The notes below the pieces were generated by a model. That model was not told the DNA's origin. It made no database searches and saw nothing but the letters and a program-made list of their open reading frames with translations. From JASHSH01 sp036490215 (GTDB lineage: Bacteria > Pseudomonadota > Alphaproteobacteria > Rhodospirillales > Magnetospirillaceae): DNA of 64,000 nucleotides. Every line of letters starts with the position of its first letter. Within the stretch, counting starts at the first letter, position 1. Below are positions 8,336 to 16,714 of the stretch, one piece after another. The position numbers and the translations under genes were made by a program. The DNA lies in the NCBI GenBank assembly GCA_036490215.1, contig DASXEH010000081.1:1-64000 (forward strand). The letters are read 5' to 3'.

Positions 8336-9901
8336 ATGATCAATACGCTTCGCAGCCGGCGCGGCATGGTGACCTCGCCCCATCACCTGGCGAGCCAGGC
8401 GGGACTGTCCGTATTGCGCGAAGGCGGCACGGCCATCGAGGCGACGGTTGCGGTGGCTTCGGTTCTGTCGGTCGTCTATCCGCATATGTTGAGCATCGGC
8501 GGCGATGCGTTCTGGCTGGTGGGCACCGGCAAGGACGATCCGATCGCCATCGAAGCCTGCGGCGCCGCCGGCTCCAAAGTCGATACGGATCTTTACCGCG
8601 GTCATGACGCGATTCCATCGCGTGGACCGCTGGCCGCCAACACCGTGGCGGGTGCGATCTCGGGCTGGGCAGCGGCGCTGGACGTCTCGCGGCGCTGGGG
8701 CGGCAAACTGCCGCTGGCGCGCTTGCTCGAAGACGCGATCTATCTTGCCGAACACGGCGTGCCGGTCAGCGATAACCAGGCGAACGTTGTCGACGACATC
8801 CGCGCCGAACTGGCGCCGATCTATGGTTTCGCCCCTGCTTTCGCGCCCGGCGGCGTATGGCCGAAAGCCGGCGCGACGCTGAAACAGCCGGCTTTGGCGC
8901 GGACCTTGAAACGTCTGGCCGAAGTGGGGCTTGAGGATTTCTATCGCGGCGAGTTGGCCAAGACGATCGCTGCCGATCTCGCCAAGGCTGGATCGCCGCT
9001 GTTGGCCGACGATCTGGCACGGCATCGTCCGCAGGAACGCGCGCCGTTGTCGATCACCACCAGCCGCGGCACCATCTACAATTTCCCGCCGCCGACGCAG
9101 GGCATCGCGGCGCTTCTGATCCTCGGGCAATTCGATCGCCTCAACATCCGCGAGGCGGAAGGCTTCGATCATATCCATGCGCTGATCGAAGCGAGCAAAC
9201 AGGCCTATCAGATTCGCGACCGTATCGTCGGCGATCCGGCCTATATGAAGGAACGCGTCGACGACTATCTGATGCCGACGACCATCGACAAGATGGCAGC
9301 GGCCATCGATATGAAGCGCGCGAAGCGGATCAAGGCGCCGACCGGTGCTGGCGATACGGCATGGATGGGTGCGATCGATGGGGCGGGCCGCGCAGCCAGC
9401 CATATCCAGAGCGTGTTCATGGCGTTCGGATCGGGCGTGGTGCTGAACGAGACCGGCATCGTCTGGCAGAATCGTGGGGCGAGTTTTTCGCTCGATGCCA
9501 AAGCGGTGAATCCGGTGATGCCGGGACGCAAGCCGTTCCATACGCTGAACCCGGCCATGGCCAAGTTGAAGGACGGGCGCTTTGTCACCTATGGCACCAT
9601 GGGTGCGCATGGACAGCCGCAGTTTTCATCGGCCGTGTTCTCGCGCTACGCCTGGTTCGACCAACCCTTTCAGACGGCTGTGACCGCACCGCGCTGGTTC
9701 GTCGATGGCGACAAAGTGCTGACGGAAAATCGCGTCGACCCTAGCGTGGTGGCACAGCTGCGGGCCGCCGGCCACGAGATCGAATTGGCGGGGCCGTTCG
9801 TCAGCTTTTTCGGCCACGCGCACGGCATCGCGCACCATCCGGACGGCACACTCGAAGGCGCCGTCGATCCGCGCAGTGACGGGATCGTGGCTGCGTTTTG
9901 A
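8336..9901 (+). CDS. Gamma-glutamyltransferase family protein, no signal peptide
   Basis: A 521-aa Ntn-hydrolase of the gamma-glutamyltranspeptidase family, which splits or transfers gamma-glutamyl groups from glutathione and related compounds after self-cleavage into two chains. The predicted nucleophile is T341 in GAGDTAWMG, followed by the small-chain motif SHIQSVF and later GTMGAHGQPQ. No signal peptide is visible (MINTLRSRRGMVTSPH), unlike the periplasmic Ggt of enterobacteria, so it is predicted to be cytosolic. It lies directly behind gshA. Its stop overlaps the TTG start of the next gene by 4 bp. The substrate could be glutathione or another gamma-glutamyl amide; sequence alone does not decide. 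Confidence 0.85.
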   Translation: MINTLRSRRGMVTSPHHLASQAGLSVLREGGTAIEATVAVASVLSVVYPHMLSIGGDAFWLVGTGKDDPIAIEACGAAGSKVDTDLYRGHDAIPSRGPLAANTVAGAISGWAAALDVSRRWGGKLPLARLLEDAIYLAEHGVPVSDNQANVVDDIRAELAPIYGFAPAFAPGGVWPKAGATLKQPALARTLKRLAEVGLEDFYRGELAKTIAADLAKAGSPLLADDLARHRPQERAPLSITTSRGTIYNFPPPTQGIAALLILGQFDRLNIREAEGFDHIHALIEASKQAYQIRDRIVGDPAYMKERVDDYLMPTTIDKMAAAIDMKRAKRIKAPTGAGDTAWMGAIDGAGRAASHIQSVFMAFGSGVVLNETGIVWQNRGASFSLDAKAVNPVMPGRKPFHTLNPAMAKLKDGRFVTYGTMGAHGQPQFSSAVFSRYAWFDQPFQTAVTAPRWFVDGDKVLTENRVDPSVVAQLRAAGHEIELAGPFVSFFGHAHGIAHHPDGTLEGAVDPRSDGIVAAF

Positions 9902-11103
9902 CGGCGGTTCGCTCATCTTCGAGGAACTGGCGCACGCTGCTGGCGGCGATCGTTTTTGCCTGCCTCCCGACGGTCGGAATCTATGGCGGTGGTTCCTATG
10001 CAGGGCTGATGATCGGCTTGGCCGCCGTGATTTTGATTGCCGATCTGTTCGCCAAACGCCAGCCCATGATCGACTGGACCCTGGCCGCCCTGGCCATACC
10101 GTTTCTTGTTCTGCTCTGGCTCGGCCTGGCCTGGTCGATCGTGCCCCAGCGCACGCTCGCCGGCGATCTGCAGATGACCGGCCTGTTCATTGCCGGCATT
10201 GTTATCCTCGGTATCCGTCAGAGCCTCTTCGACGGATCGAGTCTCATTTTCCGCGCCGCTCTCGTGGCCACCATAGTCGGCCCGATTGTGCTGAGCCTCG
10301 ACATCGCGATTGGCCATCCACTGCTGTCGATGGTCACCGGCCACAAGAATTCCGAGGAGAACTACTACACCAAGCTATCGCGCGGCTTGGCGCAGATGGC
10401 GATTCTGATTTGGCCGATCCTGGCTTATGCCTGGCTGAACGGACGGCGTCGCCTGGCGATGGCCGCCGTCCTTGTCTTCACGGCCTTCATGCTATGGCAG
10501 GTCGCGATCAATATCTCCGGCACCCTGAGCTTCCTGTTCGGTGCGGCGATATTCGGCCTCAGTCTTATCCTGCCGCGTTTCGTCTTGATCGCCGCAACCG
10601 CCGTCGTCTCAATCGTCGCGATCGCGACACCGTTCGTGATCCAGCTCACCGCGCGGCCGCTGATGGCACTGGCCGATCAGATCAAACCATCCGCACGACA
10701 TCGGCTGGAGATTTGGGACTATCTCACCGCACGCGCGCTCGAACGACCATTCTCGGGGTGGGGCTGGCAGACGGCGCAGTTCGTTCCGGTTACCGCCGAA
10801 GAGAAATCGCACTACAAATACTTCTGGGAGAACGGCATTCCCCACCCGCACGATTTTTGGATTCAGCTGTGGCTGGAGACCGGCGTCTTCGGGTTGCTGC
10901 TCGGCCTGGCATTCACCTTGATCGTGCTGCGGCGGATCGGACGCCAGCCGCAAGACGTGCGCCCTTTCGGCCTGGCCGCCTTTGCAACCGCCTTCGCGCT
11001 GTCGCTGCCCAGCTTCAACCTGTCGACGGATTCGTGGTGGTGTGCGCTGGCCGCGACAGGACTTCTGTTCGCACTTCTGCCTTCGGCGCGCCAGCCCCGC
11101 TGA
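9898..11103 (+). CDS. O-antigen ligase / polymerase (Wzy_C) family membrane protein
   Basis: A polytopic inner-membrane protein of 401 aa with about ten hydrophobic segments, most before residue 240. After a periplasmic loop containing RHRLEIWDYLTARALERP comes the family motif IPHPHDFWIQLWLETGVFG, with the His-rich turn and acidic helix start typical of O-antigen ligases. Such proteins transfer or polymerise sugars on lipid carriers in the periplasm. The start is TTG, overlapping the upstream stop as TTGA. No other polysaccharide gene is adjacent, although hldD for the LPS core lies 24 kb away, so the acceptor is unknown. Confidence 0.75.
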   Translation: MTAVRSSSRNWRTLLAAIVFACLPTVGIYGGGSYAGLMIGLAAVILIADLFAKRQPMIDWTLAALAIPFLVLLWLGLAWSIVPQRTLAGDLQMTGLFIAGIVILGIRQSLFDGSSLIFRAALVATIVGPIVLSLDIAIGHPLLSMVTGHKNSEENYYTKLSRGLAQMAILIWPILAYAWLNGRRRLAMAAVLVFTAFMLWQVAINISGTLSFLFGAAIFGLSLILPRFVLIAATAVVSIVAIATPFVIQLTARPLMALADQIKPSARHRLEIWDYLTARALERPFSGWGWQTAQFVPVTAEEKSHYKYFWENGIPHPHDFWIQLWLETGVFGLLLGLAFTLIVLRRIGRQPQDVRPFGLAAFATAFALSLPSFNLSTDSWWCALAATGLLFALLPSARQPR

Positions 11104-11115
11104 AGTCGCGCCCGC

Positions 11116-12738
11116 CTAGGACGCGACGTTCTCCGTACCGTACTTGTCGCGCAGTTCGCGCTTGAGGATTTTGCCGGTGGCGGTGTGCGGCAATTGATCG
11201 ACGATCACCACGTCGTCGGGCACCGCCCATTTCGCCACCTTGCCCTCGAAGAAGGTCCGCATCTCTTCGGTGGTTACCTTCGCACCGTCCTTGAGAACCA
11301 GGATCAGGCGCGGACGCTCGCTCCACTTCGTATCGTGGCGCGCAATCGCGGCGGCTTCACGTACCGCCGGATGAGCCATAGCCACGTTCTCAAGCTGGAT
11401 CGAGCTGATCCACTCGCCGCCCGACTTGATCACGTCCTTGGTGCGATCGACGAGTTCGATATACCCATCGGTGTCGACGGTCGCCACATCGCCGGTGTCG
11501 AACCAGCCATCGGCATCGTGAGTGCCCTGCGGCGGCGCTTTGAAGTAACTGTTGCAGATCCACGGACCGCGCACCTTCAACGCACCGAAGGCGACGCCAT
11601 CCCAGGGCAGCGGCTTGTTCTCGGCATCGACGATCTTGATCTCCACGCCGAAGATCGGCCGGCCTTGCTTGAGGGAGAACGCCATCTTCTGTGCATGCGT
11701 CTGGCCGAGATGTTTGACCTTGGGCGAATTGACCGTGCCCAACGGGCTCATCTCGGTCATGCCCCAAGCATGGACGACATGGACGCCGCGCTTGTCGAAG
11801 GCTTCGATCATCGACTGCGGGCAGGCCGAACCGCCGATCACCGTGTTCTTAAGTGTGGTGAGCTGCTTGTCATTGGCGTCGAGATAGTTGAGCAGGTTCA
11901 GCCACACCGTCGGCACACCGAGCGCCAGTTGCACGCCCTCGTCGTTCATCAGCGATTGCAGGCTGGCGCCGTCCATGCCCGGTCCTGGGAATACGAGCTT
12001 GCAGCCGACCATCGGCGCCCAATACGGCACGCCCCACGCATTCACATGGAACATCGGCACGACCGGGAGAACCACATTGGTCGCCGAACCGCTTTCGAGA
12101 CCGAGGCAGGCGCCAAAGGAATGCAGCACCGTCGAGCGATGGCTATAGAGCACGCCGCGCGGATTGCCGGTGGTGGCCGAGGTATAGCAAAGGCTGGAGG
12201 CGAGCCGCTCGTCGATATCGGGCCAGTCGATCGTGTCGGGCTCGTCCGCAATCAGCTCTTCGTAACAGATCGCGTTTGGTAGTGTCGTCGAAGCCGGCAT
12301 ATGGGCGCGATCGGTCATGATCACATAGCCCTTCACGCCCTTCAGATGCGGCGCCAGCTTGTCGAGCAACGGCACGAAAGTCAGATCGACGAAGAGATAT
12401 TTGTCTTCGGCGTGATTGGCGATATAGGCGATCTGTTCGGGGAAGAGGCGCGGGTTGATCGTGTGGCAAATAGCGCCGATACCCGAGACTGCGTAATAAA
12501 TCTCGAAATGGCGATAGGTATTCCAGGCCACCGTGCCGAGAATATCGCCCTCGGCCACGCCGAGACGCTTCAGCGCATTGGCCAGTTTGCGGGTGCGTTT
12601 GGCTGCATCGCCATAGCCATAGCGATGGATCGGCCCCTCGACCGTCCGCGTAACGATCTCGGTATCTGCATGATAGGCCGCCGCGTATTCCAGCATCTTC
12701 GGAATCGTCAGCGACCAGGACATCATCTGGCCAAACAT
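11116..12738 (-). CDS. Fatty-acid acyl-CoA synthetase (AlkK-like) with altered P-loop
   Basis: A 540-aa ANL-superfamily ligase that activates a carboxylic acid through acyl-AMP to acyl-CoA. Family landmarks are AWNTYRHFEIYYAV, the second adenylation motif HAWGMTEMSPLG, DGWFDTGDVATVD, RTKDVIKSGGEWISS (hinge region) and the catalytic Lys in TATGKILKREL. The overall sequence resembles medium/long-chain AlkK-type ligases. The phosphate-binding loop at residues 185-195 reads YTSATTGNPRG, whereas the usual form is YTSGTTGxPKG, so two conserved positions differ. Its stop lies 12 bp from the convergent O-antigen-ligase gene. No beta-oxidation gene adjoins it. Confidence 0.9.
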   Translation of the reverse strand: MFGQMMSWSLTIPKMLEYAAAYHADTEIVTRTVEGPIHRYGYGDAAKRTRKLANALKRLGVAEGDILGTVAWNTYRHFEIYYAVSGIGAICHTINPRLFPEQIAYIANHAEDKYLFVDLTFVPLLDKLAPHLKGVKGYVIMTDRAHMPASTTLPNAICYEELIADEPDTIDWPDIDERLASSLCYTSATTGNPRGVLYSHRSTVLHSFGACLGLESGSATNVVLPVVPMFHVNAWGVPYWAPMVGCKLVFPGPGMDGASLQSLMNDEGVQLALGVPTVWLNLLNYLDANDKQLTTLKNTVIGGSACPQSMIEAFDKRGVHVVHAWGMTEMSPLGTVNSPKVKHLGQTHAQKMAFSLKQGRPIFGVEIKIVDAENKPLPWDGVAFGALKVRGPWICNSYFKAPPQGTHDADGWFDTGDVATVDTDGYIELVDRTKDVIKSGGEWISSIQLENVAMAHPAVREAAAIARHDTKWSERPRLILVLKDGAKVTTEEMRTFFEGKVAKWAVPDDVVIVDQLPHTATGKILKRELRDKYGTENVAS

Positions 12739-12868
12739 CGCATCCTCCCTAACACGGCGCCTTTGCAGCGCGTCTTAACCGGCATGTTCAACGAGTGGCC
12801 GGGCAACGTCAATCATTGCCGAATACTTCGAAATGCCCATATATGCAGCAGAGTGAAAGGCACATCCG

Positions 12869-13174
12869 ATGCGGAAATGGGTGCTGGTTTACGGAGCCTT
12901 GGCCTGCGGAAGCGTGGCCTTGCTGCTGCTCATCATCTGGGCAATGGGCGGCCTCGATCAGTTGACCAGCCTGTCCCATGACGGCTTCGTCGCCTTACTG
13001 CTGGCCGTGGGTTTCACGGTTTTTCTGGCCTTCTTCCTGATGGGCCTGTCGTTCTATTCAGCGCGGCGCGGCTATGACGACAACGTCATGGATGGCCGCG
13101 ACTTGCCGCAGACCGACGATGTCTGGGCACGTCAGCGCCGCCGCAACAGCAAGGATAGAAAAGACCAACCCTAA
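12869..13174 (+). CDS. Small two-helix membrane protein of unknown function
   Basis: A 101-aa protein with hydrophobic segments at about residues 5-26 and 40-62, then a charged, Arg/Asp-rich C-terminal tail (RRGYDDNVMDG to RRRNSKDRKDQP). It starts with an ATG at 12869. I do not recognise the family beyond small alphaproteobacterial membrane proteins. It ends 17 bp from the convergent stop of the motE-like gene, so it borders the flagellar cluster but need not belong to it. Confidence 0.6.
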   Translation: MRKWVLVYGALACGSVALLLLIIWAMGGLDQLTSLSHDGFVALLLAVGFTVFLAFFLMGLSFYSARRGYDDNVMDGRDLPQTDDVWARQRRRNSKDRKDQP

Positions 13175-13191
13175 GCCGCGGCGGACGAAGG

Positions 13192-14151
13192 TCAGCCGCC
13201 GGGTGGGTTCTGCGGTGCAGCAGCCGGAGCGGCTGCGGGCGCGGGCGGCGTGCCGCCAGCGGCAGCCGATTGATCATTGGGCAGCGCCGGCGGCGGTTCG
13301 ACCGTGCCGTTGCCGGCCAGAGCCGCCTGGCCTTCGATCTTGGTCGCACGGCGGGCGGCCAGCGCATCGGTCAGGGTCTTGGCCTTGGCTGCATCCATGA
13401 CGCCCATGACCGCCGCGATCTTCTGTTCCTTCATATTGCTGACCACACCCAGCAGAACGGGCATGTCGAGCTGTTCGAAGATACGCGCGGCGTCCTTCGG
13501 ATTCATCGTCTCGTAGACCTTCACCAGGCTCTTCAGCTTGGCGTCGTCTTCCTCGTCGATCTTCTGCAGTATGCCTTTGACGTCGGTCTGCAACGCCTTC
13601 ATCTCGGCGATCTTCTTATCGATCCGGTCTTCGGCGGCCTTCAGTAGGTCTTCGTGCATTTCGATGTCATGCTCGCGCGAGTCCAGCGCCTGGCGGCGGG
13701 CCGACAGCTTTTCCAGCACATCGACTTCATTCTGCGTGAACACCGGCGGCTCGCCATCGGCCGACGGAGCCCCCGGAACAGCGGCCGGCGCATTCGCATC
13801 GCCGGTCGAACCGGCGCCACCCGCAGCAGCCTGGGTCGAACCATTGGGTGCAGCGACCGTATTGGCCGTTGGCGCGGGAGTCGGAGCGACCGGCTGCGCG
13901 GGCTGCGGATCGCCCTTCTTCTTTTTGCCACCAGGCGGCGGGGGCTGCTGCGCTTCGGATTGGTTCAACGAAAGATGCGGCATGCCGCTGGGATCGACCA
14001 CCGACCAGATGTCGTTGACGCGCACCATCAGCATCGCCGCGGCGACGACGATCGTCACCGGCAATAGGCGCAATTGCGGCACGCGCGGCCCACGGCGTTG
14101 CGGCCGCTGCGGCGGCTGCTTATGAGCCCTCAATGGATTATTACGCGGCAC
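13192..14151 (-). CDS. motE: MotE-like flagellar protein (MgtE intracellular-N domain)
   Basis: A 319-aa protein with one membrane segment (about 27-44), a Pro/Ala-rich periplasmic linker (60-130), a coiled coil (about 143-205) and then a domain like the MgtE intracellular N-domain (LVKVYETMNPKDAARIFEQ, VLLGVVSNMKEQKIAAVMG). In Sinorhizobium, MotE is a periplasmic partner of the motor protein MotC; proteins annotated as MotE family occur in flagellar operons of many alphaproteobacteria. The C-terminus is again Pro/Ala-rich. It is the last gene of the leftward fliL-fliM-DUF6468-motE set, 9 bp after the preceding stop. A role in motor assembly is inferred from family and position. Confidence 0.72.
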   Translation of the reverse strand: MPRNNPLRAHKQPPQRPQRRGPRVPQLRLLPVTIVVAAAMLMVRVNDIWSVVDPSGMPHLSLNQSEAQQPPPPGGKKKKGDPQPAQPVAPTPAPTANTVAAPNGSTQAAAGGAGSTGDANAPAAVPGAPSADGEPPVFTQNEVDVLEKLSARRQALDSREHDIEMHEDLLKAAEDRIDKKIAEMKALQTDVKGILQKIDEEDDAKLKSLVKVYETMNPKDAARIFEQLDMPVLLGVVSNMKEQKIAAVMGVMDAAKAKTLTDALAARRATKIEGQAALAGNGTVEPPPALPNDQSAAAGGTPPAPAAAPAAAPQNPPGG

Positions 14152-14160
14152 GCCTCGACC

Positions 14161-14679
14161 TCAGCGGACAGATTGCAGAGCGCGCAGCAATTCGCGCTCG
14201 GCTTCCGACCGCTCGTCTTCGATCTCGGGCTCGGGCGACGTGGCCAGACCGGCGCTAAGCGGCGGATTCGCCGCCGGCGCCATGCGCGGCTGAGCCGTCG
14301 GACGAATAATCGGGCCCGGCGCCGGAGCGGCCGAAGGCGCAGGTGTACGGATTTCTTCACGCGCCGCACGCACCGCTTGCTCCAGACGATCGGCCATCGC
14401 ATCGGCCCGTTCGATCATGAACGCCAGGTCGTCGCGCAGCGACTGCGCCTTCTCGACGCGCTCCTGCAGCGCAGCCCCGGTTTCCTCGGCCGCCTTGCGC
14501 AACTTCGGAATGCCGGCTTCGGCGCGCGCGGTGGCTTCGTTGAACGACGACACCACCTTGGCCAGATCGTCGCGGTTGCGGCGTAGCTGGCTGAGGCGCT
14601 GATTCAGAACCCAGGCATAGACGATGGTTACCGCCAGAAGAACGGCCACCATGACGTCAAGGACGAGTTTGTAGTCCAT
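14161..14679 (-). CDS. DUF6468-like flagellar-operon membrane protein
   Basis: A 172-aa protein with one N-terminal membrane helix (about 8-24), then a long heptad-like coiled region (LSQLRRNRDDLAKVV to AVRAAREEI), and a Pro/Ala-rich stretch before a charged C-terminal SEAERELLRALQSVR. It looks like the DUF6468 family that sits between fliM and motE-like genes in alphaproteobacteria; I made this assignment from memory of the family and its position. It lies 2 bp after the fliM stop. A structural or motor-assembly role is possible but unproven. Confidence 0.65.
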   Translation of the reverse strand: MDYKLVLDVMVAVLLAVTIVYAWVLNQRLSQLRRNRDDLAKVVSSFNEATARAEAGIPKLRKAAEETGAALQERVEKAQSLRDDLAFMIERADAMADRLEQAVRAAREEIRTPAPSAAPAPGPIIRPTAQPRMAPAANPPLSAGLATSPEPEIEDERSEAERELLRALQSVR

Positions 14680-14681
14680 GG

Positions 14682-15779
14682 TTACATCTTGTCCTTGCGA
14701 ATCTTCTCGTCGACACGGACGGCGATGTGCGCGCCCTTGCGACCCATCGTGCCGTGGAACATCGGAAGCTGGCCGCAGCGCAGCTCGACCGGCGAGTCCG
14801 GCATGGCGTTCAGCATGATGCGCGAGCCAACCTTAAGATTCAGAATATCGCGCAGCGACATCGGCTGCTGATCGAGCACGGCTTCGAGCTCGACATCGGT
14901 CATCCACAATTCGTCGGCCAAGTGCGTTTCCCAGATCGAGTCACGGCCGAACTTTTCGCCCATGAACATCTGGAGCAGCAGCTCGCGCACCGGCTCCAGG
15001 GTCGCATAAGGCAACATCAACTCAAGGCGACCACCGCGGTCTTCCATGTCGATGCGCAGCTTGGCGACGATGGCGGCGTTCGACGGCCGCGAGATCGTGG
15101 CGAAGCGCGGGTTGGTTTCCAGGCGGTCGAAGCGGAACGTGACGGGCGACAGCGGATCGAAAGCCGAAGAGAGATCGGCCAGAACCACATGCACCATGCG
15201 TTCGACGAGGTTGCGTTCGATGGTCGTATACGGACGGCCTTCGATGCGCATCGCCGCCGTGCCGCGGCGGCCGCCGAGCAACACGTCGACGATCGAATAG
15301 ATCAGCGACGAATCGATCGTCAGCAGACCGAAATTGTCCCACTCCTCCGCCTTGAACACGGCGAGCATGGCCGGCAGTGGGATCGAGTTCAGATAGTCGC
15401 CGAACCGCAAACTGAGGATGTTGTCGAGCGAGACTTCGACGTTGTCCGACGTGAAGTTGCGCATGCTGGTCGAGAGCATGCGCACGAGACGGTCGAACAC
15501 GACTTCCAGCATCGGAAGTCGTTCATAGGAAACCAGCGCCGAATTGAGGATCGCCTGAATGCCGGCGCGTTCGCTGTCGCTATCGCGCGAGTCGTCAAAA
15601 CCCAAGAGCGAGTCGATTTCGTCCTGGTTGAGGACGCGCGTCGCTTGTGCCGGGGCGCCGCCAGCCGGCGCGGCAACACCCTGGGCGGCATCGGTCTGGC
15701 CGAGCATCGCCTCCCATTCGGCCGCAGCGGCGTCAGTGGACCCGGCGTCGCCTCCAGCTACTTGATTTTCATCGGCCAT
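14682..15779 (-). CDS. fliM: Flagellar motor switch protein FliM
   Basis: C-ring switch component (365 aa) that binds phospho-CheY and, with FliN and FliG, sets rotation. The CheY-binding motif NQDEIDSLLGF appears at residues 51-61, after an acidic Ala/Gly-rich leader of about 50 residues; in enterobacteria this motif is at the very N-terminus. The middle domain is standard (YERLPMLEVVFDRLVRML), and the C-terminal SpoA-like domain carries LRVGSRI-type features (LNLKVGSRIMLNAMPDSPVELRCG). It is the second gene of the operon, 15 bp after fliL. FliN is not in the window. Confidence 0.97.
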   Translation of the reverse strand: MADENQVAGGDAGSTDAAAAEWEAMLGQTDAAQGVAAPAGGAPAQATRVLNQDEIDSLLGFDDSRDSDSERAGIQAILNSALVSYERLPMLEVVFDRLVRMLSTSMRNFTSDNVEVSLDNILSLRFGDYLNSIPLPAMLAVFKAEEWDNFGLLTIDSSLIYSIVDVLLGGRRGTAAMRIEGRPYTTIERNLVERMVHVVLADLSSAFDPLSPVTFRFDRLETNPRFATISRPSNAAIVAKLRIDMEDRGGRLELMLPYATLEPVRELLLQMFMGEKFGRDSIWETHLADELWMTDVELEAVLDQQPMSLRDILNLKVGSRIMLNAMPDSPVELRCGQLPMFHGTMGRKGAHIAVRVDEKIRKDKM

Positions 15780-15794
15780 CGCGGCGCATTCCTA

Positions 15795-16397
15795 TCACTG
15801 CACCAGGATTTCCTTGAACAGCACGTCGTTCACTTTGGTCGGCTTCACCGCCGCGTTCACGCGTGCCAAAAGTTCTTCGCGGAGCCGCAGCATGCCGGCC
15901 GACCCCTGCAGGTCGTCGACGCGCAACTCACGCAAGTATACCTGAAAATTGTCGATGATGCGTGGCATCACCGCTTCGATCTTGGGCACGTCGAGCGCAT
16001 TCTGCAATTCGAAGCTGACGCGGATCTTCAGGAAGTTCTGCTTCCGCACCTGCCCTGGGCTGCTCAGATTCACCAGAATTTCGGGCATGTCGTAGAAGAC
16101 CGTGCCGCCGGGCTGGCCGGGCGCGCCGGGCTTGCCTGCGGGTGCAGCAGCATCGGCGGCAGGCGCTTCGGCGGCTGCGTCGTCTTTCTTCTTTCCGCCG
16201 AGCAGTCCATCGAGCATGCCGGTAAAGAACGCGGCAGCCGCAACGATAACGATCAGCAGGATCGGAATGGCGATGAACATGAGCAGACGGCGGCGCGAGC
16301 GCTTTGGCGGCGCCTCGCCATCGTCCATCGTCTCCGTTCCGCCGAGGTCTTCTTCGAGGTCTTCGGCCATGGGCTCCGTCCCTACCGGGCCGGACAT
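15795..16397 (-). CDS. fliL: Flagellar basal-body-associated protein FliL
   Basis: Inner-membrane protein (200 aa as given) that surrounds and strengthens the stator near the basal body. It has a short acidic cytoplasmic N-terminus, an Arg-rich stop (PPKRSRRR), one membrane helix (about 38-60), and a periplasmic domain with the family features FYDMPEILVNL and LKIRVSFEL. A second possible start, the ATG at 16370 (MAEDLEED), has GGGACGGAG just upstream and may be the true one; the upstream start has no clear ribosome site. It heads the leftward operon with fliM. The operon's promoter must lie in the 317-bp gap shared with flgF; I found no convincing leftward sigma-54 site there. Confidence 0.93.
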   Translation of the reverse strand: MSGPVGTEPMAEDLEEDLGGTETMDDGEAPPKRSRRRLLMFIAIPILLIVIVAAAAFFTGMLDGLLGGKKKDDAAAEAPAADAAAPAGKPGAPGQPGGTVFYDMPEILVNLSSPGQVRKQNFLKIRVSFELQNALDVPKIEAVMPRIIDNFQVYLRELRVDDLQGSAGMLRLREELLARVNAAVKPTKVNDVLFKEILVQ

Positions 16398-16501
16398 CCG
16401 GCACGCCGATCAGGTCAGCGTGACTTTAGACCGCGATCGTTAACAACACATTGACATAAAAAGCCAACAGACGTGCTTTTTCCTCTTCGGATTCCAGTCG
16501 C

Positions 16502-16556
16502 TTGCCGGCTTGGCGCGGCCGACTCGGCAAAAAGGTTAACGGGCAAGAACTGCCCG
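16502..16556. promoter_or_regulatory. Candidate enhancer elements upstream of the flgF sigma-54 promoter
   Basis: TTGCCG at 16502-16507 and its complement CGGCAA at 16525-16530 are followed by a perfect 6-bp inverted repeat, CGGGCA-agaac-TGCCCG, at 16540-16556. These lie about 100-155 bp upstream of the -24 element at 16657, the usual range for a sigma-54 activator. The same TTGCCG hexamer occurs twice, 21 bp apart, upstream of flgI (21201-21206 and 21222-21227). They may be FlbD/FliX-controlled sites like the ftr elements of Caulobacter; that is inference, and I have not matched them to a published consensus. Confidence 0.4.
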
Positions 16557-16656
16557 GCATAGAACCGTCAACCCGGCAGGCCCGGGACTTCAGGCCGAAG
16601 CGGCCACAAATCAATATTCTGTTGAAACATATAAGTTATTTCGCCATCGAGTTGTT

Positions 16657-16672
16657 TGGCACGATCCATGCT
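16657..16672 (+). promoter_or_regulatory. Sigma-54 (-24/-12) promoter of the flgF operon
   Basis: The sequence TGGCACGATCCATGCT matches the RpoN consensus TGGCACG-N4-TTGCW, with the invariant GG and GC at the required 10-bp spacing. The -12 GC is at 16670-16671, placing transcription start near 16682, about 33 nt upstream of the flgF ATG. Nothing else in the 317-bp fliL-flgF gap matches this well. Confidence 0.85.
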
Positions 16673-16714
16673 TATGAAGGCCGGACCACTAGATTTGGTT
16701 TTGGATCACGAACG

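Noticed and set aside
7943..9610. Long open frame on the minus strand opposite the gamma-glutamyltransferase gene
   Set aside because: Composition is Arg/His-rich antisense of a GC-rich gene and the plus strand encodes a clear family member.
14727..16454. 575-codon plus-strand frame opposite fliM and fliL
   Set aside because: Runs through two well-supported genes, with no domain of its own.
16462..16480. Possible leftward sigma-54 site for fliL (AGCCAACAGACGTGCT region)
   Set aside because: The spacing is off by one base and the conserved CC is absent.
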